A DNA stretch of 64,000 nucleotides from Thermosipho atlanticus DSM 15807 (GTDB taxonomy: Bacteria; Thermotogota; Thermotogae; Thermotogales; Fervidobacteriaceae). The notes under the pieces were generated by a model that had not been told where the DNA came from, made no database searches, and saw nothing but the letters and a program-made list of their open reading frames with translations. The stretch spans positions 204,451-268,450 of the forward strand of contig NZ_FQXN01000003.1 in assembly GCF_900129985.1 (NCBI RefSeq), written 5' to 3'. The translations under genes and the position numbers were made by a program. Below, one piece after another: positions 1 to 9,276 of the stretch (the stretch's first letter is position 1; every line of letters starts with the position of its first letter).

Positions 1-569
1 ATGATTGGAATTCTTTTTTTAAAATCACAAAGCCGTTAAGACAAAAAGCTTATTTCCAACCAGTGAAGGGAAACCATGAGAATCCTGATAAGTATTTCAG
101 ACAGTATTTTGGTGTCTACAATTATTACTCAGATTTTAATGATTTTAGATTTATTTATATTGATTTAGGTCAAGGTCTTGAAGCAGCAATTAATTTTTTA
201 AAAGAATATGCAACAAATAAAACAATTGTATTTATGCATTATCCAATATTTACTGTTGGCGCTTATTGTAATAATCCTTTTGTGAAATCTCTAGAGTCGT
301 TACATGGAGTTTTTAAAAGTTTAGGTATTAAATTAGTATTCTCAGCACATGAACATAATTATCAAAGATTTTTTGTTGAAGGCATTAATTATGTAATAAG
401 TGGTGGTGGAGGTGCTGCATTATATTCTAAAAAATGCGATAGTAAGTTTTTAGTTGAATTTTTTAAAGGATATAATTTTGTAATTTTAAGTATTGAAAAA
501 AATGTGTTGAAAATTACGGCTTACGATGTAAGTAAAAATATAATTGATAGATTTGATATTTCATATTAA
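1..569 (+). CDS. Calcineurin-like metallophosphoesterase, 5' end missing
   Basis: The frame is open from the first bases of the window, so the start lies outside and the first visible GTG (63) is internal. Visible metal-binding motifs are GNHE, MHYP and SAHEHNYQR, in the order found in calcineurin-like phosphoesterases. The last resembles the GHxHxYxR block of purple-acid-phosphatase-like members. The remaining part shows no membrane segment. It is followed after 23 bases by a membrane protein gene on the same strand. The substrate cannot be read from the sequence. Family call is solid, exact function unknown. Confidence 0.8.
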   Translation, partial: DWNSFFKITKPLRQKAYFQPVKGNHENPDKYFRQYFGVYNYYSDFNDFRFIYIDLGQGLEAAINFLKEYATNKTIVFMHYPIFTVGAYCNNPFVKSLESLHGVFKSLGIKLVFSAHEHNYQRFFVEGINYVISGGGGAALYSKKCDSKFLVEFFKGYNFVILSIEKNVLKITAYDVSKNIIDRFDISY

Positions 570-592
570 ATATATTTGGGAAGGGATAGAAA

Positions 593-1240
593 ATGAGAAA
601 AATTTTACTATTTGTAATAGCAATTATATTATTTATATTTCCTTTTGTTCTTTATTCGATTGATAGATACCAAACAATTAATGAATTTAAAAGTATGAAG
701 TCAATTTTGGATACCGAAATTAAAAATTATGATTTATTAATTAAGGAATTGATTAAATATAAAGAACCGGACGGGTATGTAATTGAGGGAAATAAGATAT
801 ATTACAAGGGAAATCTTTATGAGAAAAGTTTAGAAGTTGGCGGATATGTAATTTTAGAATTGGATGACGCATCGAATTTATTTTACGTTAGTAATTCGAA
901 GTTGTTTTCAATTCCTAGAATTACTTCAGAATTCATTATATATGATCTAAATGGAAAGATCATTACTGAAAATAATTTTTCTATTCCAGTATATAAAATT
1001 TTCCCATCTGTGAAAGAAAATATAACTTTTTACAAAGGAAGAAGAATTTATTACGAAAAAATTTCGTATAAAAACGGGTTAAATGCAATTGTGTATATTA
1101 AAGTTCCAGTTCACCATTTGCTTTTGTATTTTGTTTTCATACCTTTTGGGATTTTTTTACTGTATGAAATTGCATATATTAACAAAATGGATAAAAAAGA
1201 AATAGGGAGGAATAAAAATGATTTCGACAAAAACAGGTGA
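593..1240 (+). CDS. Membrane-anchored protein of unknown function
   Basis: This 215-residue protein has a hydrophobic segment at about residues 3-22 and a second at about 178-198, followed by a short basic tail. The roughly 150 residues between them are polar and probably lie outside the cytoplasm. I recognise no domain or catalytic motif. The start is an ATG preceded by a purine-rich GGGAAGGGA. Its 3' end overlaps the adenosyltransferase gene by 23 bases in another frame, so the two are probably translationally coupled. No function is proposed. Confidence 0.75.
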   Translation: MRKILLFVIAIILFIFPFVLYSIDRYQTINEFKSMKSILDTEIKNYDLLIKELIKYKEPDGYVIEGNKIYYKGNLYEKSLEVGGYVILELDDASNLFYVSNSKLFSIPRITSEFIIYDLNGKIITENNFSIPVYKIFPSVKENITFYKGRRIYYEKISYKNGLNAIVYIKVPVHHLLLYFVFIPFGIFLLYEIAYINKMDKKEIGRNKNDFDKNR

Positions 1241-1724
1241 TAACGGAAAAACAAGTTTAGCTAATGGAGAAAGAGTTGATAAAGATAATTTGCGTGTGGA
1301 AGTTTATGGAGTATTAGATGAATTAAATTCTTATCTTGGGTTAGCAAAGCAATATTTAGATGAGAAGGAAAAAGATGTTATAGAAGACATTCAAAGAACG
1401 ATTTTTAGACTTTCTTCAGAACTGGCGAAAGGTGAAAGATTTGTTAAACTTATTGATATTAATGAAATAGAAAAATTAACGATTTTAGTAGAAAAATATG
1501 AAAAAACTTTAAATTTAAAAGGTTTTATATTACCAGGTTCAAATTTTGCAAGTGCAATATTAGATATTTGTCGAACAATTGCAAGGAGAGCTGAAAGAAG
1601 AATAGTATCTTTATCTAAAAACGAAAATGTAAGAAAAGAAATTCTAGCATATATTAATAGACTTTCCGATTTGTTGTTTGTGATTGCTAGATACGTTGAA
1701 AAAGATAATATTAAATATGTGTAA
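1218..1724 (+). CDS. pduO: Cob(I)alamin adenosyltransferase, PduO type
   Basis: Transfers the 5'-deoxyadenosyl group of ATP to cob(I)alamin to make adenosylcobalamin. The N-terminal signature TKTGDNGKTSL (residues 4-14) forms the ATP site of PduO/MMAB enzymes. It is followed by an RVDKD element, YGVLDELNS, a CRTIARRAERR helix and YINRLSDLLFVIAR near the C-terminus. At 168 residues it is a single-domain PduO. The ATG has a GGGAGG ribosome binding site. It sits 15 bases upstream of hutH. Nothing nearby is an obvious B12-dependent enzyme, so the link to histidine breakdown may only be shared transcription. Confidence 0.9.
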   Translation: MISTKTGDNGKTSLANGERVDKDNLRVEVYGVLDELNSYLGLAKQYLDEKEKDVIEDIQRTIFRLSSELAKGERFVKLIDINEIEKLTILVEKYEKTLNLKGFILPGSNFASAILDICRTIARRAERRIVSLSKNENVRKEILAYINRLSDLLFVIARYVEKDNIKYV

Positions 1725-1739
1725 AGGAGTGAGTAATAA

Positions 1740-3221
1740 TTGGTTAGAATAGATGGCAATAACTTAAATTTAGAGGAAGTACATCTGGTTGCAAGAAAAG
1801 GTGAAAAAGTTTCATTAAATGAAAATGCTAAAAAAAAGATAGAATATTCTAGAAAAGAAATTGAAAAAATTTTAGAATCTGAAAAACCTTTATATGGTAT
1901 TAACACAGGTTTTGGTGCGTTAGTAAAAGTAAGAATTTCTGAAGATAAATTAGAAAAACTGCAAAGAAATATTGTTTTATCACATTCAGCGGGTGTTGGA
2001 GAACCTTTAAGAAAAGATATTGTTCGTGCTATGATGCTTTTGCGGGCAAATTCTTTAGCTAAAGGTTATTCAGGGGTAAGAGTAGAAGTAATAGAGAAAA
2101 TTCTCGAATTTTTAAATAAAGATGTATATCCTTACGTTCCTGAGAAAGGGAGCGTGGGTGCAAGTGGTGATTTGACACCTCTTGCTCATGTCGCTATGGC
2201 ACTTATAGGTGAAGGCTATGTGCTTGAAAATGGAAAAAAGAGAAAAACAAACGAAATATTGAAATTAAAGAAAATAAAACCTTTAATATTGAAAGAAAAA
2301 GAGGGATTAAGCTTATTAAATGGGACACAGTATATAACGTCCATTTTATCATTAGTAATACGTGATTCAATTAAACTTTTAGAAATTGCTACTATTATAG
2401 CTGCAGGTTCAGTAGATGTTTTATTTGGAACTCCCAAAGCATATGATCCAAGATTACAAGCTGCAAGAAATCACAAAGGGCAGAAAATAATAGCTGATTT
2501 ACTTAGAAAATATCTTGAAGGAAGTAAAGTGAGAACTTCTCATTTAAATTGTAATCGTGTTCAAGATGCATATTCTTTGAGAGCAATTCCACAGGTTTAT
2601 GGAGCTGTGTGGGATACGTTAATGTATGCAAAAAGTGTTACTTTAAATGAGATTAATGCTTCAACAGATAATCCATTAGTTTTTGATAGTGATATTATTA
2701 GCGGTGGAAATTTTCACGGAGAACCTGTAGCCTTAGTTGCTGATTTTGTCGCAATTGCTTTAACAGATTTAGGTAATATGATTGAAAGACGGATTGATAG
2801 ATTAGTTAATCCAATGATAAACGAAAAACTTCCTCCTTTTTTAGCTTCTGGAGAAGAAGGATTGAATTCTGGTTACATGATATGGCAGTATACTGCTGCT
2901 GCACTTTGTAACGAAAATAAAGTTCTCTCTCACCCAGCATCGGTTGATTCAATACCAACCTCGGCATATCAAGAGGATCATGTAAGTATGGGAGCAACTT
3001 CAGCTAGAAAATTATTGAAAATATATGAAAATTTGTTGATGTTGGTTTCAATTGAAGCAATGTTGACAAAAGTAGCTTTGGAAAATAGAAGACCATTGAG
3101 AAGTTCACCAAAAATAGAGGAGTTTTTCTCAAAATTTGATGTTGAACTTACCGGGGATAGATATTTTGGGGATGATTTTGAAAAAATAATGAAAATATTA
3201 GATTCAGAGATAAATAAGTAA
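1740..3221 (+). CDS. hutH: Histidine ammonia-lyase (histidase)
   Basis: Non-oxidative deamination of L-histidine to urocanate and ammonia, first step of histidine catabolism. The 493-residue length is typical. The Ala-Ser-Gly triad at residues 141-143 (GSVGASGDLTPLAH) would cyclise to the MIO electrophile. Tyr52 in LYGINTGFG matches the conserved catalytic tyrosine, and the STDNPL and QEDHVSMG blocks are present. The start is TTG, chosen because AAGGAGTGAG precedes it. No hutU, hutI or hutG follows, so the rest of the pathway must be elsewhere or absent. The gene ends directly at a terminator. Confidence 0.95.
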   Translation: MVRIDGNNLNLEEVHLVARKGEKVSLNENAKKKIEYSRKEIEKILESEKPLYGINTGFGALVKVRISEDKLEKLQRNIVLSHSAGVGEPLRKDIVRAMMLLRANSLAKGYSGVRVEVIEKILEFLNKDVYPYVPEKGSVGASGDLTPLAHVAMALIGEGYVLENGKKRKTNEILKLKKIKPLILKEKEGLSLLNGTQYITSILSLVIRDSIKLLEIATIIAAGSVDVLFGTPKAYDPRLQAARNHKGQKIIADLLRKYLEGSKVRTSHLNCNRVQDAYSLRAIPQVYGAVWDTLMYAKSVTLNEINASTDNPLVFDSDIISGGNFHGEPVALVADFVAIALTDLGNMIERRIDRLVNPMINEKLPPFLASGEEGLNSGYMIWQYTAAALCNENKVLSHPASVDSIPTSAYQEDHVSMGATSARKLLKIYENLLMLVSIEAMLTKVALENRRPLRSSPKIEEFFSKFDVELTGDRYFGDDFEKIMKILDSEINK

Positions 3222-3253
3222 AAAATGGCTCCCTTCGTTGGGAGCCATTTTTT
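3221..3253. terminator. Bidirectional rho-independent terminator between hutH and the S20 operon
   Basis: A perfect hairpin with stem AAAATGGCTCCC / GGGAGCCATTTT and loop TTCGTT, with T-runs in both directions. It lies between the convergent ends of hutH (+) and the 3269-3670 gene (-), so it can end transcription from both sides. Confidence 0.9.
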
Positions 3254-3268
3254 TTATATAATGAGCAA

Positions 3269-3670
3269 TTATTCTTCGTCTTCATTGTAATTCAGAAAAT
3301 CTTCGAGATCGTCATCAATATGGACAGTTTCATCTTCTTCTAAACTTTCAATTGTTCTCTCAGAAATGTCATCTTTTGCTCGACCAAAAGGGTTTTTTGG
3401 ATCTAAAGTTCCATTAAAAATTTCGATGCGCGATTTTCCATCAATTAAATATGCTTTGGCTTTAACAGCACCTTTTAAAGTTGCGAGTATTTTCTTTACT
3501 AGTTCTTCGTCCAAATCTTGATTTTCAGCACATATAAGTCTTAGTTTGTTGTCTTCATATTCTAAAATAGTATTATTTTTATTAGCTAGCTCTTTAATAA
3601 CAGGGTTGTGTAGTATGTTTTTTGCTTTTATTTCATTTACGAAAATTTCGATTGTATAGTGGAAAGGCAT
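3269..3670 (-). CDS. Conserved-looking protein of unknown function, acidic C-terminus
   Basis: A 133-residue soluble protein with no signal peptide or membrane segment. The N-terminal two thirds look like mixed alpha/beta. The last 30 residues are strongly acidic, with runs of D and E. I do not recognise a family. It begins one base into the end of rpsT with a clear GGAGGTG site, so it is co-translated with S20. The acidic tail and ribosomal neighbour could suggest an RNA- or ribosome-related role, but this is speculation. It is the last gene of the long minus-strand operon. Confidence 0.8.
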   Translation of the reverse strand: MPFHYTIEIFVNEIKAKNILHNPVIKELANKNNTILEYEDNKLRLICAENQDLDEELVKKILATLKGAVKAKAYLIDGKSRIEIFNGTLDPKNPFGRAKDDISERTIESLEEDETVHIDDDLEDFLNYNEDEE

Positions 3671-3963
3671 TATTGCACCTCCGAATTATTCTCCTTTGAA
3701 AGATATTTGTTAACTTTGTCCATTAATCTTGATTTTCTTCTAGAAGCTTCATTTTTATGTATTGCACCTATTTTGGCAGCTTTGTCAATAAAACTTTGAG
3801 CTTCTCTTAAAAGAACTTTTATTTCATCTACTGGTTTGTTTTCTTCAATTGCTTTTAAAACTTTCTTTATTGAATTTTTCATTCTTGTTCTATATGCTTT
3901 GTTTATTAATCTATTTCTTTCAGACACCTTTACTCGCTTTTTTGCAGATTTTATATTTGGCAT
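3670..3963 (-). CDS. rpsT: 30S ribosomal protein S20 (bS20)
   Basis: Small-subunit protein that binds 16S rRNA. The 97-residue length and Lys/Arg-rich helical sequence beginning [12 protein letters not shown], with [14 protein letters not shown] following, are characteristic. Later [17 protein letters not shown] matches the family's second conserved block. The ATG has GGGAGG upstream. It follows metK by 15 bases and overlaps the next gene by one base, so it is embedded in the operon. Confidence 0.96.
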   Translation of the reverse strand: MPNIKSAKKRVKVSERNRLINKAYRTRMKNSIKKVLKAIEENKPVDEIKVLLREAQSFIDKAAKIGAIHKNEASRRKSRLMDKVNKYLSKENNSEVQ

Positions 3964-3978
3964 ATCACATCAACCTCC

Positions 3979-5166
3979 CTATATTATCCTTTTTAGCTCA
4001 TCAACCATATCTAATTTTTCCCATGTAAATTCAGGTTCATTTCTTCCAAAGTGACCATATGCAGCAGTTTTTTTGTAAATTGGTCTTAAAAGATCAAGTT
4101 TTTTGATAATAGCACCTGGTCTGAAATCAAATAATTCTGTTATTGCTTTTAAGATTTTTTCTTCATCAACTTTTGCAGTTCCAAAAGTGTTAATCATTAT
4201 TGAAACTGGATGTGCAACACCAATTGCATATGCAACTTGAACCATAAATTTATCGGCAAGTCCTGCGGCAACAACATTTTTAGCAACATAACGTGCAAAA
4301 TAATGAGCTGATCTATCAACTTTTGTTGGATCTTTTCCACTGAAAGCTCCACCACCATGTGGGATTGCTCCACCGTAAGTATCCACAATGATTTTTCTTC
4401 CTGTAAGACCTGTATCTGCTGAAGGGCCTCCTAAAACAAATCTTCCAGTTGGATTAACAAAGATTCTCATGTTATCATCTCTTAAATTTTCAGGAATTAT
4501 TGGATCAATTACGTATTTAACCAAGGCTTCCCTTATTTCTGGAATAGTAACATCAGGTTCATGTTGAGTGGAAATTAAGACTGTGTCAACTCTTAATGGT
4601 TTTCTATTTTCATCATATTCGATAGTTACTTGTGTTTTTCCATCTGGTCTTAAAAATGGGACTGTTTTATTTTTTCTTACTTCACTTAATTTTAATGCCA
4701 GCTTATGAGCAAGCATTATTGGAAGAGGCATATATTCTTCTGTTTCATTTGTAGCATAACCAAACATCATACCTTGGTCACCAGCACCAACTTTTTCTAA
4801 ATCATCTTCGGATTCCAACTCGCCTTCTTTTGCTTCAAGAGCGTTATCAACGCCAAGCGCAATATCTGGAGATTGGCTGTGAATGGATGAAACTACGGAA
4901 CAGGATTCACCATCAAATCCATACTTTGCTCGAGTGTATCCAATTTCAAGTATGGTTTTTCTTACAATATCCTGAATATCAACATACGCTCTTGTAGTTA
5001 CCTCACCAGAAACAAAAGCTATACCTGTGGTAACTAAGGTTTCAACAGCTACTCTTGACTTGGGGTCTTGTTCTAAAATCGCGTCCAAGATGGCATCACT
5101 TATCTGATCTGCCACCTTGTCAGGATGTCCTTCTGTTACGCTTTCACTTGTAAATAATCTCTTCAT
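3979..5166 (-). CDS. metK: S-adenosylmethionine synthetase
   Basis: Makes S-adenosylmethionine from methionine and ATP. The 395-residue length is typical. The signatures are present: [13 protein letters not shown] at about residue 14, [12 protein letters not shown] at about 127 (methionine and ATP site), and the phosphate-binding [17 protein letters not shown] at about 268. An AAGGAGGTTGAGG site precedes the ATG. The start overlaps the end of the small zinc-ribbon-like gene by 4 bases. No SAM riboswitch is visible, as the gene has no leader and sits inside the operon. Confidence 0.97.
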   Translation of the reverse strand: MKRLFTSESVTEGHPDKVADQISDAILDAILEQDPKSRVAVETLVTTGIAFVSGEVTTRAYVDIQDIVRKTILEIGYTRAKYGFDGESCSVVSSIHSQSPDIALGVDNALEAKEGELESEDDLEKVGAGDQGMMFGYATNETEEYMPLPIMLAHKLALKLSEVRKNKTVPFLRPDGKTQVTIEYDENRKPLRVDTVLISTQHEPDVTIPEIREALVKYVIDPIIPENLRDDNMRIFVNPTGRFVLGGPSADTGLTGRKIIVDTYGGAIPHGGGAFSGKDPTKVDRSAHYFARYVAKNVVAAGLADKFMVQVAYAIGVAHPVSIMINTFGTAKVDEEKILKAITELFDFRPGAIIKKLDLLRPIYKKTAAYGHFGRNEPEFTWEKLDMVDELKRII

Positions 5167-5480
5167 TCCTCAACCTCCTTTTCGAAGTCTTCTTTGCTAA
5201 TAAACTTCGCACCGTTTATTTCAATACTCACTGGTTTGTAAGAACCAGTGAATTGAGCTTTTAATTCAATTTTATTTGGACATTTTGAACCAACATATAT
5301 TTTTTCAATTTTGTATGGTATATTTGGATTATCATAATTTATTAAAAAATCATAACCTTTTCTCAAATGGCTTCTGAAAACTTCTCCACATTTTTCACAT
5401 TTTAAATATACAACTAAGCAATTTCCATCTTTGTAAAAAGGATTCAGGTTAACATTCTTCTTTTTCTTTCTAAAGAACAT
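5163..5480 (-). CDS. Small protein with zinc-ribbon-like cysteines, unknown function
   Basis: A 105-residue cytosolic protein with a basic N-terminus (FFRKKKK). A CEKCG pair at about residues 28-31 and one further Cys at about 69 hint at metal binding, although a full four-cysteine set is not present. The stretch [14 protein letters not shown] looks conserved in style but I cannot assign it. It lies between the M23 peptidase (2-base gap) and metK (4-base overlap), with an AAGGAG site. Confidence 0.75.
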   Translation of the reverse strand: MFFRKKKKNVNLNPFYKDGNCLVVYLKCEKCGEVFRSHLRKGYDFLINYDNPNIPYKIEKIYVGSKCPNKIELKAQFTGSYKPVSIEINGAKFISKEDFEKEVEE

Positions 5481-5481
5481 T

Positions 5482-6450
5482 CTAATTACTCCTTCTCAGG
5501 TTAAAATTAAAAGTTTTCTTTCTTTCCCACGGATCATATAATTCAATTGTTACTGGGAAAAAGTCCAAATTTTGATTTAACGTTGGAAAATTATTGACTT
5601 TTACTGAGTAACCAATTGTATCTGGATACAATTTATAATATGCTTTATATATATACCCAGCGGCTATAGAATCTTTAGTGTACACAGTAAATGGCTTGTA
5701 CATTTCTTCCATTGGTATCTCATCGAACATAATATGATACACCAATTTATTTGAAAAATAAAGTTTTATTTCTTTCAATCCTATTATATTTTTGTTAACT
5801 TGAAGAAACGCATTAATTGAAAGACGGGGATACTTGCCTTTGAATTCATACGTTTTTCCTTCTACAAAATCATATTTTTGACCATCAATTACTAATTCTT
5901 TGAGAACAATCTCACCATTTAAAGGTTTTGGTTTAATAAATCCCATAGGATCAAAAATCATAGTTTCTTTCGAATTTCTTATTTCTACGTGGACGTGTGG
6001 TTGAATTGCTTCACCTGTTTTACCGGTATATGCTACGACTTCACCTTGCGAGAAGATAATTTCATTTTCTGGAAAATTAACTATTATTTTATTCGTCCCA
6101 AATTCACTTATTAAATCGTCAACAATGGGTTGGATTTTGTATGAAAAAGAACTCAAATGAGCATATACTGATCTGTAACCATTAGGATGTTGCAATACAA
6201 CTACGTTTCCGTAAATACTGTCGTTTATCTCTATTCTGACAAGATACCCATCATATACAGCTTTAATTGGAATCCCTTCTTTAAGGAATGAACTGAAATC
6301 AATTCCACCATGGAAATGTGGTGAATCGCCGGTACTTCTAAATTCAGCGAATGCAGAAGTTAAATAACTATTATCAATTGGTGGAATAAAATTTGAAAAA
6401 AATGTCAATGATAAAATGAAGGTAAGAAATACAATAACTAATTTTTTCAT
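5482..6450 (-). CDS. Exported M23-family (LytM-type) metallopeptidase
   Basis: Probably cleaves peptidoglycan cross-bridges, or is a regulator derived from that fold. A signal peptide covers about residues 1-19. The M23 zinc motif HxxxD is His47 and Asp51 (HFHGGIDF), YRSVYAHL follows, and HVHVE at about 155-159 supplies the other His residues, so the metal site looks intact. About 150 residues of extra C-terminal sequence, probably beta-rich, have no recognised domain. The ATG has AAAGGAGG upstream and overlaps the hflX stop. Confidence 0.85.
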   Translation of the reverse strand: MKKLVIVFLTFILSLTFFSNFIPPIDNSYLTSAFAEFRSTGDSPHFHGGIDFSSFLKEGIPIKAVYDGYLVRIEINDSIYGNVVVLQHPNGYRSVYAHLSSFSYKIQPIVDDLISEFGTNKIIVNFPENEIIFSQGEVVAYTGKTGEAIQPHVHVEIRNSKETMIFDPMGFIKPKPLNGEIVLKELVIDGQKYDFVEGKTYEFKGKYPRLSINAFLQVNKNIIGLKEIKLYFSNKLVYHIMFDEIPMEEMYKPFTVYTKDSIAAGYIYKAYYKLYPDTIGYSVKVNNFPTLNQNLDFFPVTIELYDPWERKKTFNFNLRRSN

Positions 6451-7679
6451 TTATTTGCCTCCTTTAGAATTTTTGATATTATTTCTTCAGGACCAAAAAT
6501 TTCAACTTTGAAGTCGTTATTTACAGTCTCTTTCATGGAAAAACGAATCAGACGTTTATACTTAAATAAAATATTTAATTTTTCAGGTTTTAAATATAAA
6601 ACTTTCTTTTTTGATATTTTATCAATAAGTTTGTCGATTTTCAAGAGTAATTCTTTAATATTTAAATCTTTTGTTACCGATATATATGAAGCATTTGGAA
6701 ATTTCGAATGAACAGTTTTTAAATATTCATTACTAACAAGATCAATTTTATTAAAAACTAATAAATATGGTTTATTATAAACTCCAATGTTTTCTAGAGT
6801 TTCAAAAACAGTATTTAATTTTTTTTCGTAATCAAGATCAGAGATATCAATTAAGATTAGTACAATGTCTGAATAATTGATTTCCTCTAAAGTTGAATGA
6901 AAAGCTTCAATAATTTTCGGATGCAGATCTTTTATAAATCCAACCGTATCACTAAAGATTGCAATTCTGTTAGAAGGCAATTTTACTCTTCTTGTATAAG
7001 TAGTAAGTGTAGTGAACATTTCGTTTTTTGATAAAAACCTTTCACCAGAAAGCTTTGATAACAAGCTACTTTTACCAGCATTAGTATATCCAACTATTGA
7101 AATTTTTGTTAATTTACTTTCTAATCTTTTTTTTCTTCTAAGTGTTCTTTCTTTTTTAATAACTGCTAATTGATTTTTTAATGACTTTATCCTGTTGTTT
7201 ATATAACGCTTCGAATATTCAAGTTCTTTTTCTCCTGGGCCTCTTGTACCTATTCCTCCACCAAGACGCGATAAATCTTTTCCAATTCCCACAAGATATG
7301 GTAATAAATATTGTAATTTAGCAATTTCTACTTGTAATTTTCCTTCTTGTGTCTTAGCATGTCTAGAAAAAATTTCTAAAATAATCTCAGTTCTGTCAAA
7401 AAGTTTAATATTAAGAAACTTTTCAATATTTTTTCTCTGTGTGGCTGTTACGTTATCATTTATAACTATAAAATTTATTTTATTTCTATCACAAAAATCC
7501 TTTATTTTTTTGAGTTTTCCTTTGCCAATATAATATGCAGAATCTGGTTTTGTCCTTTTTTGATAAATTTTATCAACAACAAAAAAGTTTAAAGTTTTGC
7601 ATAATTGCTCTAGCTCACCGAATGTTTCTAAAAATTTATTTAAATAACCTGTAATACTTACAAGCAAACATTTATTCAT
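6447..7679 (-). CDS. hflX: GTPase HflX
   Basis: Ribosome-associated GTPase that helps split or rescue stalled 70S ribosomes, especially under heat stress. The HflX N-terminal domain includes the glycine-rich GGGIGTRGPGEKELE. The G domain has GYTNAGKSS (G1), DTVGF (G3) and NKIDL (G4). I chose the ATG at 7679 because AAGGAAA lies 10 bases upstream; the TTG at 7691 would touch that site. The start lies within the end of hfq, an hfq-hflX order also known in other bacteria. Confidence 0.94.
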   Translation of the reverse strand: MNKCLLVSITGYLNKFLETFGELEQLCKTLNFFVVDKIYQKRTKPDSAYYIGKGKLKKIKDFCDRNKINFIVINDNVTATQRKNIEKFLNIKLFDRTEIILEIFSRHAKTQEGKLQVEIAKLQYLLPYLVGIGKDLSRLGGGIGTRGPGEKELEYSKRYINNRIKSLKNQLAVIKKERTLRRKKRLESKLTKISIVGYTNAGKSSLLSKLSGERFLSKNEMFTTLTTYTRRVKLPSNRIAIFSDTVGFIKDLHPKIIEAFHSTLEEINYSDIVLILIDISDLDYEKKLNTVFETLENIGVYNKPYLLVFNKIDLVSNEYLKTVHSKFPNASYISVTKDLNIKELLLKIDKLIDKISKKKVLYLKPEKLNILFKYKRLIRFSMKETVNNDFKVEIFGPEEIISKILKEANK

Positions 7680-7950
7680 TGTTATTTTCAATTTCCTTCT
7701 CGTTGTTTCCTTGATTTTCGTCAGATTGAGTTCTGATAAGTTTTACAAAGCTTTCAGGCATAATTGTACTTATTGCATGTTTATAGATTAAATTTTGTTG
7801 ATCTCCATTTTCAAGAAGCATTGTATAACTGTCAAATGAGCGAATAATCCCTTTTGTTTGAAAACCATTGACAAGATAGACTTTAATCGGTATTTTATTT
7901 GTTCTCAAAATATTTAAAAACCTATCCTGTAAGTTAAATTTTTCTGCCAT
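7672..7950 (-). CDS. hfq: RNA chaperone Hfq
   Basis: Sm-like hexameric protein that helps small RNAs pair with mRNAs. At 92 residues it has the Sm1 region with QDRFLN near residue 7, VYLVNGFQTKGIIRSFD, and the Sm2 signature YKHAIST. A short acidic tail ends the protein (EKEIENNNE). An AAAGGGGG site precedes the ATG. It lies 13 bases after the GerMN-like gene and overlaps hflX. Its presence suggests small-RNA regulation. Confidence 0.95.
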   Translation of the reverse strand: MAEKFNLQDRFLNILRTNKIPIKVYLVNGFQTKGIIRSFDSYTMLLENGDQQNLIYKHAISTIMPESFVKLIRTQSDENQGNNEKEIENNNE

Positions 7951-7963
7951 AAAGTTTCCCCCT

Positions 7964-8386
7964 TTAATCTGGAATTTTATATAATTCTCTAGGAAAAGAA
8001 AAATAAATATTAATGTATTTTACCAATAAATTTGTTTGTTTTCCATCTACAATTATATAAATTCTATCTATTCCTTTTACATTTTCAAATAAAGTATACA
8101 GAATTTGTAATAAAAACAACACTTCATCTTCGGCAGAAAAATTCTGAATTAATGATGAATTAAGATCTATAATTAAAGAAGTGTCAACGAAATAATAAGC
8201 ATTCAATACATCTTTTGGAACTAAAGAATTTTCAAAAGAACTTAGAAATTCAAATAAATATTCTACAGATGAATTTTTGAGTTCGACTTCTTTAAAAATT
8301 ATATCATTATTTTCTATTAATGCAATTTTTTCTCCAAAATTTAATAGACTTAAAAATATAAAGGTTATAAACAAAAATTTTTTCAT
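7964..8386 (-). CDS. Exported protein with GerMN-like domain
   Basis: A 140-residue protein with a signal peptide (about residues 1-18). The pattern AYYFVDTSLIIDLNSS, followed by DEVLFLLQILYTLFE and GIDRIYIIVDG, matches the layout of GerMN domains: a strand, a TL-containing helix, then a strand ending in DG. This domain occurs in many non-sporulating bacteria, so sporulation is not implied. It overlaps the upstream exported-protein gene by 4 bases. Domain call is moderately sure, role unknown. Confidence 0.7.
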   Translation of the reverse strand: MKKFLFITFIFLSLLNFGEKIALIENNDIIFKEVELKNSSVEYLFEFLSSFENSLVPKDVLNAYYFVDTSLIIDLNSSLIQNFSAEDEVLFLLQILYTLFENVKGIDRIYIIVDGKQTNLLVKYINIYFSFPRELYKIPD

Positions 8387-9276
8387 TTTACCTCACCTTC
8401 CAATATTTTTTTAATCTCATTCCAAGTTTCTGGTGGGGAAAATATTACAAGTCCAGGACTATCAAGTGGTAATTGTATGAAAGGAATATAGTAAATTTTT
8501 AGATTCAATTTATTTGCTACTTTTTGAGCAATATCGTTTGAAATTGAAAATCTTTCCCAATCATTTCCATTGAAATCTGGAGAGTAATTTTGAACAAAAA
8601 TCAAATTCATATTTGAGTTTTTAAAGATTACAATAAATGTGTTTGTGCTGTCTTGTGTGACTTTTTCATCAAAAGTGAAATATTTAATGTTTCCAATTTT
8701 ATAAGTTTTAAGTAGTTGAATAATTATTTTATTGGGCAATTCATTTACTTCAATATTTTTAGTATTATCCACTTCTTTGCTTAAAATTACTTCGTTTGGA
8801 GAATAGAGCCTGTCAAAAACAACATAATTAGTGGTAATTATGTATAGCTTATTGTTTTCAATTAATGGCGAAATTGAATTTTTTCCCAAAAAATCAATTT
8901 GTAAATAATTTCCAAAATCTTTTAGATTATTTATAATCATAGTTGGTAAATAGTAATTATCATCCTGTTTAAAATATTTTATTTCCAAAAAATCAAAGAT
9001 ATCTTCAAATGTAACATTACTTTTTACTTCGTTGTTTAACACTATAACTTCTTTGGAAAATGCAAGTAGATTTTCTTTCCATTCAATATATTTAAATGTT
9101 CCAATATTTCCGTATTTTAGTTCTTCGTCTTTTAAAAATGATGAATAAGTTTCTAAAATATGCTTTATGCTAGAAAAATTTATTTCTGTCGCCTCAATAG
9201 TGATGTTGTCTATAATTATATTAACTGAAAAAGTTATCAATGGCAAAAACAAAATAAAGAATATTATTTTTTTCAA
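8383..9276 (-). CDS. Exported protein of unknown function
   Basis: A 297-residue protein with a signal peptide (about residues 1-17) and a mixed, probably beta-rich body. No catalytic motif is recognised. The start is TTG; AAGGAG lies about 12 bases upstream, slightly farther than usual. It overlaps its neighbours by 4 bases on both sides. Together with the GerMN-like gene it may form an envelope pair; this is inferred only from adjacency. Confidence 0.7.
   Translation of the reverse strand: MKKIIFFILFLPLITFSVNIIIDNITIEATEINFSSIKHILETYSSFLKDEELKYGNIGTFKYIEWKENLLAFSKEVIVLNNEVKSNVTFEDIFDFLEIKYFKQDDNYYLPTMIINNLKDFGNYLQIDFLGKNSISPLIENNKLYIITTNYVVFDRLYSPNEVILSKEVDNTKNIEVNELPNKIIIQLLKTYKIGNIKYFTFDEKVTQDSTNTFIVIFKNSNMNLIFVQNYSPDFNGNDWERFSISNDIAQKVANKLNLKIYYIPFIQLPLDSPGLVIFSPPETWNEIKKILEGEVK

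Noticed and set aside
1391..1906. Long minus-strand ORF opposite pduO and hutH
   Set aside because: It lies wholly over two well-supported genes, has no ribosome binding site, and its hydrophobic composition is what antisense AT-rich coding sequence gives.
5167..5480. SAM riboswitch upstream of metK
   Set aside because: metK overlaps the preceding gene and has no leader in which a riboswitch could fold.
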